A stretch of 17,505 nucleotides of DNA from an uncultured Oceanospirillaceae bacterium. GTDB taxonomy: Bacteria > Pseudomonadota > Gammaproteobacteria > Pseudomonadales > Oceanobacteraceae. This document shows positions 1-7,307 of this stretch, piece after piece. A program made the position numbers and the translations under genes. Below the pieces are notes generated by a model that saw only the letters and a program-made list of their open reading frames with translations, was not told the origin of the DNA and searched no databases. Location: positions 1 through 17,505 of the forward strand of contig CALJVD010000156.1 of NCBI GenBank assembly GCA_937974825.1, written 5' to 3'. How positions within the stretch are numbered: position 1 is the stretch's first letter; each line of letters starts with the position of its first letter.

Positions 1-138
1 CTGTTCTTTGTTGCTAAAGGCGACGGCAGCCATGTTTTCTCTGCCACACTTGAAGAGCACAACAAGGCGGTACAGGAATATCAAATACGTAACCGAGCTA
101 AAAACTATCGTTCAACACCATTACCAGCAGGTGATTAG
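1..138 (+). CDS. mltG: Endolytic murein transglycosylase MltG, C-terminal end (partial)
   Basis: Only the last 45 codons are present; the gene is cut by the window edge and ends with TAG at 136-138. The frame reads LFFVAKGDGSHVFSATLEEH followed by a short basic tail. This matches the C-terminus of the YceG/MltG family, where the E. coli protein has a very similar FFVA.G.G.H.F...L..HN stretch. MltG is an inner-membrane lytic transglycosylase that cuts nascent glycan strands in the periplasm and helps set their length. The gene lies 5 nt upstream of tmk in the same direction, the arrangement seen in many Gammaproteobacteria, so co-transcription is likely. Identification rests on a short fragment, but both sequence and neighbour agree. 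Confidence 0.9.
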   Translation: MFFVAKGDGSHVFSATLEEHNKAVQEYQIRNRAKNYRSTPLPAGD

Positions 139-143
139 ACATT

Positions 144-776
144 ATGAATACAACAGGACGCTTTATCACGTTCGAAGGCAGTGAGGGAGTGGGCAAAAGT
201 ACCAATATTGCATTTTGTGCGCAGTGGTTAACTAAGCAAGGCTTCGATGTGGTCGTGACTCGAGAGCCCGGCGGTACTTTGTTGGCAGAAACGATTCGAG
301 ATCAACTGTTAAATGCTAAGCACCCGGAAGCAATGGACTCTCTTACAGAACTGTTATTAATGTTCGCAGCCCGTGCACAGCATATAGCACAACGCATACG
401 CCCGGCGCTAGAAGCAGGCAAGTGGGTACTTTGTGATCGTTTTACCGACTCAACCATCGCTTACCAAGGCTTTGGTCGCCACCTGCCATTAGATGTTATC
501 GAACAGTTAAAGACCTTGGTACAAAAAGATCTAGAGCCCGACTGTACCTTTCTTTTAGACGCTCCTTTGAGTGTCGGTTGGGAGCGAGTGCAAAAACGTA
601 ATGAGCCTATCAACCGCTTTGAAGCTGAACAAAAAGCATTTTTTGAGCGTGTGAATGAAGGGTTTCATTGGTTGGCGGAAAACAACGAGCGTATTCGTGT
701 GATTAACGCAGCTCAACCACTTGAAGCCGTACAAAATGACATTGTTAATGTGCTACAGGAGCTAACACATGGCTGA
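144..776 (+). CDS. tmk: Thymidylate kinase (dTMP kinase)
   Basis: Phosphorylates dTMP to dTDP with ATP, the step shared by the de novo and salvage routes to dTTP, in the cytosol. The 210-aa product has the normal family length. It shows the P-loop GSEGVGKST at residues 12-20, the TREPGG substrate motif at 39-44, the DRF motif at 98-100 followed by STIAYQGFGR, and an arginine-bearing LID segment (KRNEPINRFE) near 151-160. The start is supported by CAGGTGA about 9 nt upstream, inside the end of mltG. The 3' end overlaps holB by 8 nt, so the two genes are probably translationally coupled within a mltG-tmk-holB-pilZ operon. No odd residues were noticed. Confidence 0.97.
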   Translation: MNTTGRFITFEGSEGVGKSTNIAFCAQWLTKQGFDVVVTREPGGTLLAETIRDQLLNAKHPEAMDSLTELLLMFAARAQHIAQRIRPALEAGKWVLCDRFTDSTIAYQGFGRHLPLDVIEQLKTLVQKDLEPDCTFLLDAPLSVGWERVQKRNEPINRFEAEQKAFFERVNEGFHWLAENNERIRVINAAQPLEAVQNDIVNVLQELTHG

Positions 777-1767
777 TTTGCCATGGCTAGAGCCGGTTTG
801 GCAAGGGTTGATTAAACGCCAAGTGAACGGTGGTCTACCGCACGCAATCATGTTTTCTGGTGTTCGTGGTATTGGTAAACATCACCTGGCGCTTAAGCTG
901 GCGCAATGGCTGCTGTGCGACCAAGCGCAAGCGAAAACGTTAAATGAAGCTTGTGGTTCGTGTCATAGTTGCAACTTATGGAAGGCAGGGTCGCATCCAG
1001 ATATGTTGCTTTGCGAGCCAGAGGACAACAGCAAACAGATTCGCGTAGAAAGCATTCGTAAGGTTAATGATTTTCTTGCTCAAACATCTCAGATTAGTAA
1101 GAGCCAAGTGGTTATCATACGTCCCATTGAAGTGATGAACTTAAACGCCGCTAATGCGTTACTCAAAACGTTAGAAGAGCCAGCGGGCAGCAGCTATTTA
1201 ATTTTAGAGGCTGAGCGCTATGGTTCTGTATTGCCTACTATTCGTAGTCGTTGTCAGCGCGTTGTCGTGGCAGCTCCGTCCATGGAGCAAGGTTTAGAAT
1301 ATTTAAGCCAGCAGGGCATTACGACCGAACAAGCAACCTTAGCGTTGAATATCAACCAAGGCGCACCATTAGCAGCTTTGCGTTGGATTAGCGAAGAAAG
1401 TGAGCCGCAACAACAGTGGTTTGATCTACTGAAGCAATGGAGTGCGGGTGATATAAACCTACAGACTGTTTCAGAGAAGTGGGCAAAGCTTGAGCTGATT
1501 GATGTTATTTACTGGATGTACTTAGTTTTGCTCGACGGTTTAAAAGATGGATTACAGGTTTCATCGGAGCACCAAAGCTTACAAGGACGATTTAAAGAAC
1601 TTCAACCAGGTGCTACCCTGAACTTGTCTAAGCTGTTAACCTTACAAACAAAAGTACAATCTATTTTGGCAAAGTTACAAGCGGGCTTAGGTAACTATAA
1701 TAAACAGTTATTATGCGAGTCTTTGTTACTAGACTGGCAAGAAATAATTCGAGGGGATAAGGCATGA
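769..1767 (+). CDS. holB: DNA polymerase III subunit delta prime
   Basis: Delta prime is the stator of the clamp-loader complex that loads the sliding clamp onto primed DNA. The 332-aa protein has the AAA+ fold. It has a degenerate P-loop-like segment GVRGIGKHHLA (31-41) and the zinc module with four cysteines C50, C62, C65 and C68, spaced as in E. coli HolB. A LLKTLEEP segment and the TIRSRCQ (SRC) motif, typical of clamp-loader subunits, follow. The ATG at 769 lies inside the end of tmk, with CAGGA about 8 nt upstream. The 3' end overlaps the PilZ gene by the 4-nt ATGA arrangement. Tmk-holB coupling is common in Gammaproteobacteria. Confidence 0.96.
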   Translation: MADLPWLEPVWQGLIKRQVNGGLPHAIMFSGVRGIGKHHLALKLAQWLLCDQAQAKTLNEACGSCHSCNLWKAGSHPDMLLCEPEDNSKQIRVESIRKVNDFLAQTSQISKSQVVIIRPIEVMNLNAANALLKTLEEPAGSSYLILEAERYGSVLPTIRSRCQRVVVAAPSMEQGLEYLSQQGITTEQATLALNINQGAPLAALRWISEESEPQQQWFDLLKQWSAGDINLQTVSEKWAKLELIDVIYWMYLVLLDGLKDGLQVSSEHQSLQGRFKELQPGATLNLSKLLTLQTKVQSILAKLQAGLGNYNKQLLCESLLLDWQEIIRGDKA

Positions 1768-2105
1768 GCGGGCCACGTGGCGGTATTTTAAATTTAACCA
1801 TCAAAGATAAAGCAGTGTTATATGCTGCTTATATGCCTTTTATTCGTGATGGTGGCATTTTCATTCCTACCCAAAAACAATACAACTTGGGTGATGAAGT
1901 TTTTATTCTTTTAAAGCTATTGGAAGAACCTGAAAAAATTCCGGTAGCAGGTAAGGTCATTTGGCTAACGCCTACAGGCGCTCAAGGTAATAAGGCCGCT
2001 GGCATTGGTGTTCAGTTTACCGGTGACAACCAGATTGCCCGAGATAAAATCGAAACAATTTTGGCCGGGGCGTTAAAGTCCGATCGACCTACCCACACAA
2101 TGTAA
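1764..2105 (+). CDS. pilZ: PilZ-domain protein (type IV pilus biogenesis, PA2960 type)
   Basis: A 113-aa, single PilZ-domain cytosolic protein with no signal or membrane segment. It resembles the founding PilZ of Pseudomonas aeruginosa, which is also encoded right after holB: conserved stretches are TIKDKAVLYAAYMPF, the GGIFIPT core, EKIPVAGKVIW and the C-terminal ALKSDRPTHTM. The two c-di-GMP-binding motifs of canonical PilZ domains are missing. No RxxxR lies before the barrel, and the D/NxSxxG position reads RDGGIFI. From family knowledge, such PilZ proteins act by contacting the pilus extension ATPase PilB rather than by binding c-di-GMP directly. The start overlaps the holB stop by 4 nt and is preceded by GAGGGGATAAGG. 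No pilus genes are in the window. Confidence 0.93.
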   Translation: MSGPRGGILNLTIKDKAVLYAAYMPFIRDGGIFIPTQKQYNLGDEVFILLKLLEEPEKIPVAGKVIWLTPTGAQGNKAAGIGVQFTGDNQIARDKIETILAGALKSDRPTHTM

Positions 2106-2126
2106 TTTGCTGTAAAGCAAAATCAC

Positions 2127-2181
2127 CCTGAATCATAGCAAAGTCTTCTAGAATCCTTACATCAACTTTGCTAGGTTCAGG
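2127..2181. repeat. Long imperfect inverted repeat (hairpin) between pilZ and the M16C peptidase gene
   Basis: The arm at 2127-2144 pairs with the arm at 2165-2181 to give 17 base pairs with one G-U wobble and one bulged A. It contains a perfect 9-nt core, TAGCAAAGT (2136-2144) against ACTTTGCTA (2165-2173). The loop is 20 nt and contains TCTAGA. No T-run follows, so this is not a standard intrinsic terminator for pilZ. It ends 33 nt before the peptidase start codon, which has no clear Shine-Dalgarno sequence. A smaller TTTGC/GCAAA hairpin lies at 2106-2121, using the same GCAAA motif. Possible roles are an mRNA leader structure, a 3'-end stabiliser, an operator or a dispersed palindromic element; the sequence does not decide between them. 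Confidence 0.6.
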
Positions 2182-2214
2182 TATCAATCACTCAATTCTG
2201 AAATATTCATCTAT

Positions 2215-5097
2215 ATGTCTTTTAAACTGATTGATCGTACACCTATTGAATCTTTGAATATCGAAGTTCAGCACTATGAGCACATTAAAACCGGTGCTGT
2301 ACATTATCACTTAGCCTGCGACCACGAAGAAAAAGTGTTCATGGTGGCTGTGCGCACTATGCCTGATGACTCAACAGGCGTGGCTCATATACTTGAGCAT
2401 ACAGCGCTTTGTGGCAGTGAAAAATATCCCGTACGTGATCCATTTTTTATGATGACACGTCGCTCGCTAAATACCTTTATGAATGCCATGACCAGCAGTG
2501 ACTGGACGGCTTATCCGTTTGCCTCACAAAACGATAAAGACTTTAACAATCTACTGGATGTCTACCTAGATGCGGTCTTTTTCTCTCGTTTGCATGAGCT
2601 AGATTTTGCGCAAGAAGGGCATCGTGTTGAGTTTAGTGAAGCAGAAAACACTTCATCGCCTTTAGAATACAAAGGGGTTGTGTTTAATGAGATGAAAGGG
2701 GCGATGTCGTCTCCGGTTAGCCAGTTATGGCAGGGCATTAGTAGTTATTTATTCCCAACCACTACCTACCATCATAACAGTGGCGGTGAGCCTAACTGCA
2801 TTACCGATTTAACCTATGAGCAGTTATTAGAGTTTTATCGTACGCATTATCATCCATCCAATGCCATCTTTATGACTTTTGGCAATTTGGATGTTGAAGA
2901 CGTTCAAAGAAAGTTTGAAGAACAAGCGCTTAGCCGTTTTGAAAAACAAGATAAGCGTTGGAGTGTTCCTTTTGAGAAGCGTTACCCAGCGCCTATTGCC
3001 GTTGAACAGCACTATGCTTTAGACGGCGAAGATTTAAGCAAGTCGACCCATCATGTAATGGGGTGGCTGCTAGGCGACTCTACCGACTTAGACGCCCAGC
3101 TTGAAGCGCATTTAGTAAGCCAAATTCTGCTTGATAATAGTGCTTCGCCATTGCGTAAAGCCTTAGAAAAAACACCGCTGGCAGGTTCGCCTTCTCCGTT
3201 ATGTGGTTTAGAAGATTCAAACCGTGAAATGAGCTTTCTATGCGGCGTTTCTGGCAGTGAGCCCGAACATGCGTTAGCCATTGAAGAGTTAATCTTAACA
3301 ACCCTAGAAAATGTCGTAAAAGACGGGGTTGATAGTAGTATTATTGAAGCTGCATTGCATCAACTAGAGCTGCATCAGCGTGAGATAGGCGGTGATCATT
3401 ACCCATACGGCCTACAGCTTATGATGAACGCGTTATCGGCGGCTGTGCACTACGGTGATCCTGTATCTTTGATAAACCTAGAGCCTGCTTTAGCAAGTTT
3501 GCGTGAAAAAGCACAAGCGCCTAATTTCATTCAAGATGCGGTACAGCGCTTATTACTCGATAATCAGCACCGTGTGCGCTTTACCTTGCGTCCAGACAAC
3601 AAAATCAGCCAGCGCGTTAAAGACATGGAGCGTGCAACCTTAGATGCAATGGCAGAACGCTTTACTGAAGAAGAAAAACAAGCCGTTGTCGAACGTACAA
3701 AAGCATTAGAAGAGCGTCAGGCAAGCGTTGACGATGCGGGTATCTTACCTCAAGTCACTCTAGACGATATCAAGCCTGAAGTAGCTTACGTGGCGCCGAC
3801 AGCGAAACACGACCATGCCATTACTGCCACTGAGTATGTCGTGGGTACAAACGGTTTAATATACCAGCAATTGATTGGCGAAATGCCAGCTTTAAGTGCT
3901 GAGCAATTGAATCAATTGCCTTTCTTTACTCTGGCATGGACCGAAGTAGGGGCAGCCGGCAACGACTATTTAACTCAGCAGCAAAGACAAACAGCTAGCT
4001 TAGGCAGTTTGAGTGCTTATGTATCATTAAAGCCAAAGGTTGATGACAGCAATCAGTTGTTAACCAACTTAGTAATGAGCGGAAAAGCGCTGGCTAACAA
4101 GGCTAATGACTTCACTCAGATTGTGAAGGAAACATGGCAAGCTGCTGATTTTAAAGAAGAAGATAGGTTGGTTGAGCTGCTAAACCAAATCAAAACACAG
4201 CGTGAACAAAGCATTACTGGTCAAGGACATGGCTTAGCAATGTCGTTGGCTGCAGCACCTTTAAGTAAGGCTGCGTCGGCATCGGATGCGCTTGCAGGCT
4301 TACCTCAGATTAAGCAGTTAAAAGACTGGTTGGCTCAAGCAGAAAGTAATCCCAGTATTTTGAGTCAGTCTTTATCTGGCATCGCTCAAACATTGAGTGA
4401 CCCAACCGAAGCATTGATTATCCACGACGAGCAGGGCGCGTCGCTACAACGTGATGCTCTGTTTTCTGCTTGGCCCAATAAAACATCTACCAAACAAGGT
4501 GAGTTTTCGTGGGAAGTGTCAGAAAAACCAACTTATTGGTTAGTGGACAGCCAAGTCAACTTTTGTGCTTGGGCTCTACCTACCGTTACTATGGAACACC
4601 CTGATGCTCCAGTATTGGCAGTACTGTCGGCGGTGCTGCGCAATGGTTTCTTGCATACCGCTATTCGTGAAAAGGGCGGTGCATACGGAGCCGGTGCTAC
4701 CCAAGACTCTGCCATGGGCTGCTTTAAGTTCTTTTCGTATCGTGACCCGCGTGTCGAAGGAACATTCGATGATTTTAGAGGCTCAGTAGATTGGGTGTTA
4801 AAGCAATCTTCTGGCGACGACTTGGTTGAACAGGCAATTTTAGGATTGATTGGTAGTATGGACAGACCGGGTTCACCTGCCGGTGAAGCACGTCAATTCT
4901 TCCATTTAGATCGTAATGGAAGAACACAAGCGATGCGCCAACAGTTCCGCCAAGGCTTATTAGCCACCACTTGGAAAGATGTTCAGCGTGTTGCGCAACA
5001 GTACATTCAAGGTCAAGAAGGCAGTCGAGCCGTTGTAGCACCAAGGGGCAGCGAAAATATCGCAAAAAACCTTGGTTTAATTGCGAATGATTATTGA
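2215..5097 (+). CDS. M16C (insulinase-type) zinc metallopeptidase, presequence-protease family
   Basis: A 960-aa enzyme of the M16C family (mitochondrial PreP/Cym1, falcilysin), which degrades unstructured peptides inside a closed chamber. The inverted zinc motif HILEH gives H58, E61 (catalytic) and H62, and the distal zinc ligand is probably E159 in FNEMKGA. The C-terminal half carries the R818/Y824 pair in REKGGAYGAGA, so all four M16 subdomains on one chain appear intact at normal length. There is no signal peptide, which predicts a cytosolic oligopeptidase. The ATG at 2215 is weakly supported by a ribosome-binding site (AT-rich, no purine run), but the N-terminus SFKLIDRTPIESLNIEV is typical of the family. 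The gene is separated from pilZ by a hairpin and from the next operon by a terminator, so it may be its own unit. The physiological substrate is unknown. Confidence 0.94.
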   Translation: MSFKLIDRTPIESLNIEVQHYEHIKTGAVHYHLACDHEEKVFMVAVRTMPDDSTGVAHILEHTALCGSEKYPVRDPFFMMTRRSLNTFMNAMTSSDWTAYPFASQNDKDFNNLLDVYLDAVFFSRLHELDFAQEGHRVEFSEAENTSSPLEYKGVVFNEMKGAMSSPVSQLWQGISSYLFPTTTYHHNSGGEPNCITDLTYEQLLEFYRTHYHPSNAIFMTFGNLDVEDVQRKFEEQALSRFEKQDKRWSVPFEKRYPAPIAVEQHYALDGEDLSKSTHHVMGWLLGDSTDLDAQLEAHLVSQILLDNSASPLRKALEKTPLAGSPSPLCGLEDSNREMSFLCGVSGSEPEHALAIEELILTTLENVVKDGVDSSIIEAALHQLELHQREIGGDHYPYGLQLMMNALSAAVHYGDPVSLINLEPALASLREKAQAPNFIQDAVQRLLLDNQHRVRFTLRPDNKISQRVKDMERATLDAMAERFTEEEKQAVVERTKALEERQASVDDAGILPQVTLDDIKPEVAYVAPTAKHDHAITATEYVVGTNGLIYQQLIGEMPALSAEQLNQLPFFTLAWTEVGAAGNDYLTQQQRQTASLGSLSAYVSLKPKVDDSNQLLTNLVMSGKALANKANDFTQIVKETWQAADFKEEDRLVELLNQIKTQREQSITGQGHGLAMSLAAAPLSKAASASDALAGLPQIKQLKDWLAQAESNPSILSQSLSGIAQTLSDPTEALIIHDEQGASLQRDALFSAWPNKTSTKQGEFSWEVSEKPTYWLVDSQVNFCAWALPTVTMEHPDAPVLAVLSAVLRNGFLHTAIREKGGAYGAGATQDSAMGCFKFFSYRDPRVEGTFDDFRGSVDWVLKQSSGDDLVEQAILGLIGSMDRPGSPAGEARQFFHLDRNGRTQAMRQQFRQGLLATTWKDVQRVAQQYIQGQEGSRAVVAPRGSENIAKNLGLIANDY
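5082..5096. promoter_or_regulatory. Weak Fur-box-like sequence overlapping the promoter of the TonB2-type operon
   Basis: TGCGAATGATTATTG matches 10 of 14 defined positions of the 7-1-7 Fur consensus TGATAATnATTATCA, five in each half. It lies in the last codons of the M16C gene and overlaps the proposed -35 element, where a repressor could block transcription. Matches of this quality occur by chance in AT-rich DNA (9/14 matches were found elsewhere in this window), so this is only a candidate. Confidence 0.25.
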
Positions 5098-5122
5098 ATA
5101 GTTTTACTTAGGGCAGCATAAT
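5094..5122 (+). promoter_or_regulatory. Sigma70-type promoter for the DUF3450-ttpC-exbBD-tonB operon
   Basis: The -35 element TTGAAT (5094-5099) is separated by exactly 17 nt from the -10 element CATAAT (5117-5122, 5/6 match to TATAAT). The -35 overlaps the stop codon of the upstream peptidase gene and the -10 sits mainly in the loop of the terminator hairpin at 5109-5137. Transcription would begin near 5129, leaving a leader of about 30 nt before the DUF3450 start codon at 5160. Inferred from sequence only. Confidence 0.5.
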
Positions 5123-5137
5123 GCCCTAGTTCTTTTT
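5109..5137 (+). terminator. Intrinsic terminator after the M16C peptidase gene
   Basis: TAGGGCA (5109-5115) pairs with TGCCCTA (5122-5128) around a 6-nt loop, GCATAA, followed by the T-rich tail gttcttttt (5129-5137). It lies 11 nt past the peptidase stop and should end transcription of that gene, making the downstream six-gene cluster largely independent. The proposed promoter of that cluster overlaps the hairpin. Confidence 0.7.
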
Positions 5138-5159
5138 AGGCCAATGGAAACTCCCAGCA

Positions 5160-5930
5160 ATGATAAAGCAACCTTTTGCTATCACCGCCATCACGCTCAG
5201 CTTGCTAGCAGGTAATGCTGCGGTTAATGCTGACGACTTAACTAAGTCTCAACAAAAAATCACTCAAACTGATCAGTTTGGTAAAAAAAGCCAAGTCAAA
5301 ATTGACGGGTTAGATGATCAAAGCCAAGCGCTGTTCATTGAATATCGTCAAGTGCTTGCAGAAACCGAACAGCTTGCGCTCTACAATCGTCAAATGACGG
5401 CCATTGTTGAAAGCCAAGATCAAGAGCTGATTTCCATTGCTAAGCAAATCTCAGAAATAGAGCGTACAGAGCGCGGTATTTTACCGTTAATGAGTCGTAT
5501 GCTGGATTCGTTAGAAACCTTTGTCGAGCTTGATACGCCGTTTTTAAAACAAGAACGTGCGACTCGTATTGCTATGCTTAACGATTTGCTTCTACAGGCC
5601 GATGTAACCGTTTCTGAAAAGTTTCGTCGAGTGCTAGAAGCGTACCAAATCGAGGTCGATTACGGTCGTAATATCGAAGCGTACCGTGCTAAACAAGACA
5701 ATATCTCTTACGATTTTTTACGTGTAGGGCGCTTGGCTTTGTACCGTTTAAGTAACGATGGCCAGCAAGCCTGGTTGTGGCACCCTAACAAAGAGTGGAT
5801 TGCCTTAGATTCAGGCTATATGCGTGATTTGCGTAAAGCCTTAAAAGTAGCCCAGCAAACGGCCGCGCCAGAATTGTTAACCATTCCACTGCCTACTCAA
5901 GCGTCACTGAACACTAAGGGAGGCAAATAA
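5160..5930 (+). CDS. DUF3450 family periplasmic coiled-coil protein
   Basis: A 256-aa secreted protein. It has a Sec signal peptide (hydrophobic stretch 6-18, likely cut after VNA at residue 24), then mostly helical, charged sequence predicted to form coiled coils (about 45-110). A conserved core with GILPLMSRMLDSLETFVELD, the YQIEVDYGRNIEAYR stretch and a WHPNKEWIAL-like C-terminal part is recognisable as DUF3450. Proteins of this family are usually encoded directly before a MotA/TolQ/ExbB-type channel gene in TonB2/TtpC-type clusters of Vibrio, Shewanella and relatives. Their molecular role is unknown to me. TGGAAA 9-10 nt upstream supports the ATG at 5160. The stop codon overlaps the next gene by 1 nt (TAATG). 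By context it may be a periplasmic partner of the coiled-coil head of the TtpC-like protein. Confidence 0.88.
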   Translation: MIKQPFAITAITLSLLAGNAAVNADDLTKSQQKITQTDQFGKKSQVKIDGLDDQSQALFIEYRQVLAETEQLALYNRQMTAIVESQDQELISIAKQISEIERTERGILPLMSRMLDSLETFVELDTPFLKQERATRIAMLNDLLLQADVTVSEKFRRVLEAYQIEVDYGRNIEAYRAKQDNISYDFLRVGRLALYRLSNDGQQAWLWHPNKEWIALDSGYMRDLRKALKVAQQTAAPELLTIPLPTQASLNTKGGK

Positions 5931-7306
5931 TGAAGTATTTACCTGTCTCTATTCTATTAGGGCTAACCTTAGCGTTTGCACCGGTTCAAGCAGAAGATAC
6001 GGCGGCTTCGCCGTTAGAAGGGTTGCTGAATAGAATTGGCCAATATCAAACTCAAGAAAAAGTTCTTGAGAAAGCCCGTGAAGCGGCTTTTGCTAATGAC
6101 TTGGCGACTCAAAAGCGCTTGTTAAACGAAGCGAAGGCAGCGTTAGCAAAAGAACAACAGCGTGCTGATACATTAAAAGATGAGTTTGATGCCAATGAAA
6201 AAGCACTGACTGAACGCTCAGAAGAATTACGCTTACGCGTGGGTAACCTAGGTGAAATGTTTGGCGTGGTCAGACAAACCGCCACCGACCTAAGCACGGT
6301 GCTATCAGACAGCTTAACCAGTATCGAAGTAAAAGAGCGTAAGGCTGATTTAAACAAGCTATCTGAAGCCAAAGAGTTACCCACTATTAAAGAGCTTGAA
6401 GACCTGTGGTACAGCTTACAGCATGAAATGACTATCAATGGTGCTATTAGTACCTTTACAACCGATGTGCTCACTCCGACAGGTGAAACCGTACAACAAC
6501 AGGTAACCCGTGTTGGTGTGTTTAACGCCATAAATAATGAAGGGTACTTAACCTTCGATAATGAACTCAAAGCCTTACAATTACTGGGGCATCAGCCTAA
6601 AGAAGCACGTTTAGTTAAACAGTATTTAAACAGCAGTAACGATGTTTCAGCCTTTGCGTTAGATCCTAGCCGTGGGGCACTGTTAACCATGTCACTGGCT
6701 AGTCCAGACTTATTCGAACGCATGAAGCAAGGTGCGTTTGTGGGTTATATTATTTTGCTAATTGGTGTGGTGGGCTTATCAATAGCTGCCTGGCGCTTAA
6801 TTGTATTAGGCAACATTAATAAGCGTGTTAAGCAGCAGCAAAAAGAATTAAACAAGCCACAAGATAACAACCCATTGGGGCGTGTATTAAACAGCTATTA
6901 CGCAATACCAAAGCCTGTGAACATTGATGTGCTTGAAGCAAAAATGGACGAAGCCGTACTGCGTGAGCTACCAGCACTGGAAATGGGGCAAACCATCATC
7001 AAGTTATTTGCAGGTATTGCACCATTGCTGGGCTTACTAGGCACAGTGACCGGTATGATTGCGACCTTCCAAGCCATTACTAATTTCGGCACTGGGGATC
7101 CTAAACTGATGGCCGGTGGTATTTCACAAGCACTGGTTACCACCGTAGAAGGTTTGATTGTTGCGATTCCATTATTGCTAGCCCACAACTGGGTGGCGGC
7201 TCGTAGTAAGAGCCTAGTGCAATTATTGGATGAGCAGTCAGCCGGTTTAATTGCAGAAGCACTAGAGCAACAAACCGCTGAACAAAACAAAGAGCAGGGC
7301 CAGTAG
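5930..7306 (+). CDS. ttpC: TtpC-like MotA/TolQ/ExbB proton channel protein with periplasmic N-terminal domain
   Basis: A 458-aa inner-membrane protein. It begins with a signal-peptide-like segment (likely cut after VQA, residue 21), then a helical periplasmic region of about 240 residues rich in Lys/Glu/Ala (coiled coil around 40-105). The first membrane helix is near 268-290 (YIILLIGVVGLSIAAW). A MotA_TolQ_ExbB domain follows, with the two channel helices near 354-380 (LLGLLGTVTGMIATF) and 397-422. This layout is that of Vibrio TtpC, which is required for TonB2-dependent iron uptake but not for the TonB1 system. A strong AAGGGAGG lies 6 nt before the ATG, which overlaps the DUF3450 stop by 1 nt. 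It precedes a conventional exbB by 1 nt, so two ExbB paralogues are made together. The gene name is assigned by layout and neighbours. Confidence 0.9.
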   Translation: MKYLPVSILLGLTLAFAPVQAEDTAASPLEGLLNRIGQYQTQEKVLEKAREAAFANDLATQKRLLNEAKAALAKEQQRADTLKDEFDANEKALTERSEELRLRVGNLGEMFGVVRQTATDLSTVLSDSLTSIEVKERKADLNKLSEAKELPTIKELEDLWYSLQHEMTINGAISTFTTDVLTPTGETVQQQVTRVGVFNAINNEGYLTFDNELKALQLLGHQPKEARLVKQYLNSSNDVSAFALDPSRGALLTMSLASPDLFERMKQGAFVGYIILLIGVVGLSIAAWRLIVLGNINKRVKQQQKELNKPQDNNPLGRVLNSYYAIPKPVNIDVLEAKMDEAVLRELPALEMGQTIIKLFAGIAPLLGLLGTVTGMIATFQAITNFGTGDPKLMAGGISQALVTTVEGLIVAIPLLLAHNWVAARSKSLVQLLDEQSAGLIAEALEQQTAEQNKEQGQ

Positions 7307-7307
7307 T

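Noticed and set aside
6109..6570. 153-codon open frame on the minus strand inside the TtpC-like gene
   Set aside because: Antisense shadow: serine/cysteine-rich low-complexity product, no ribosome-binding site, overlapped by a clearly coding gene.
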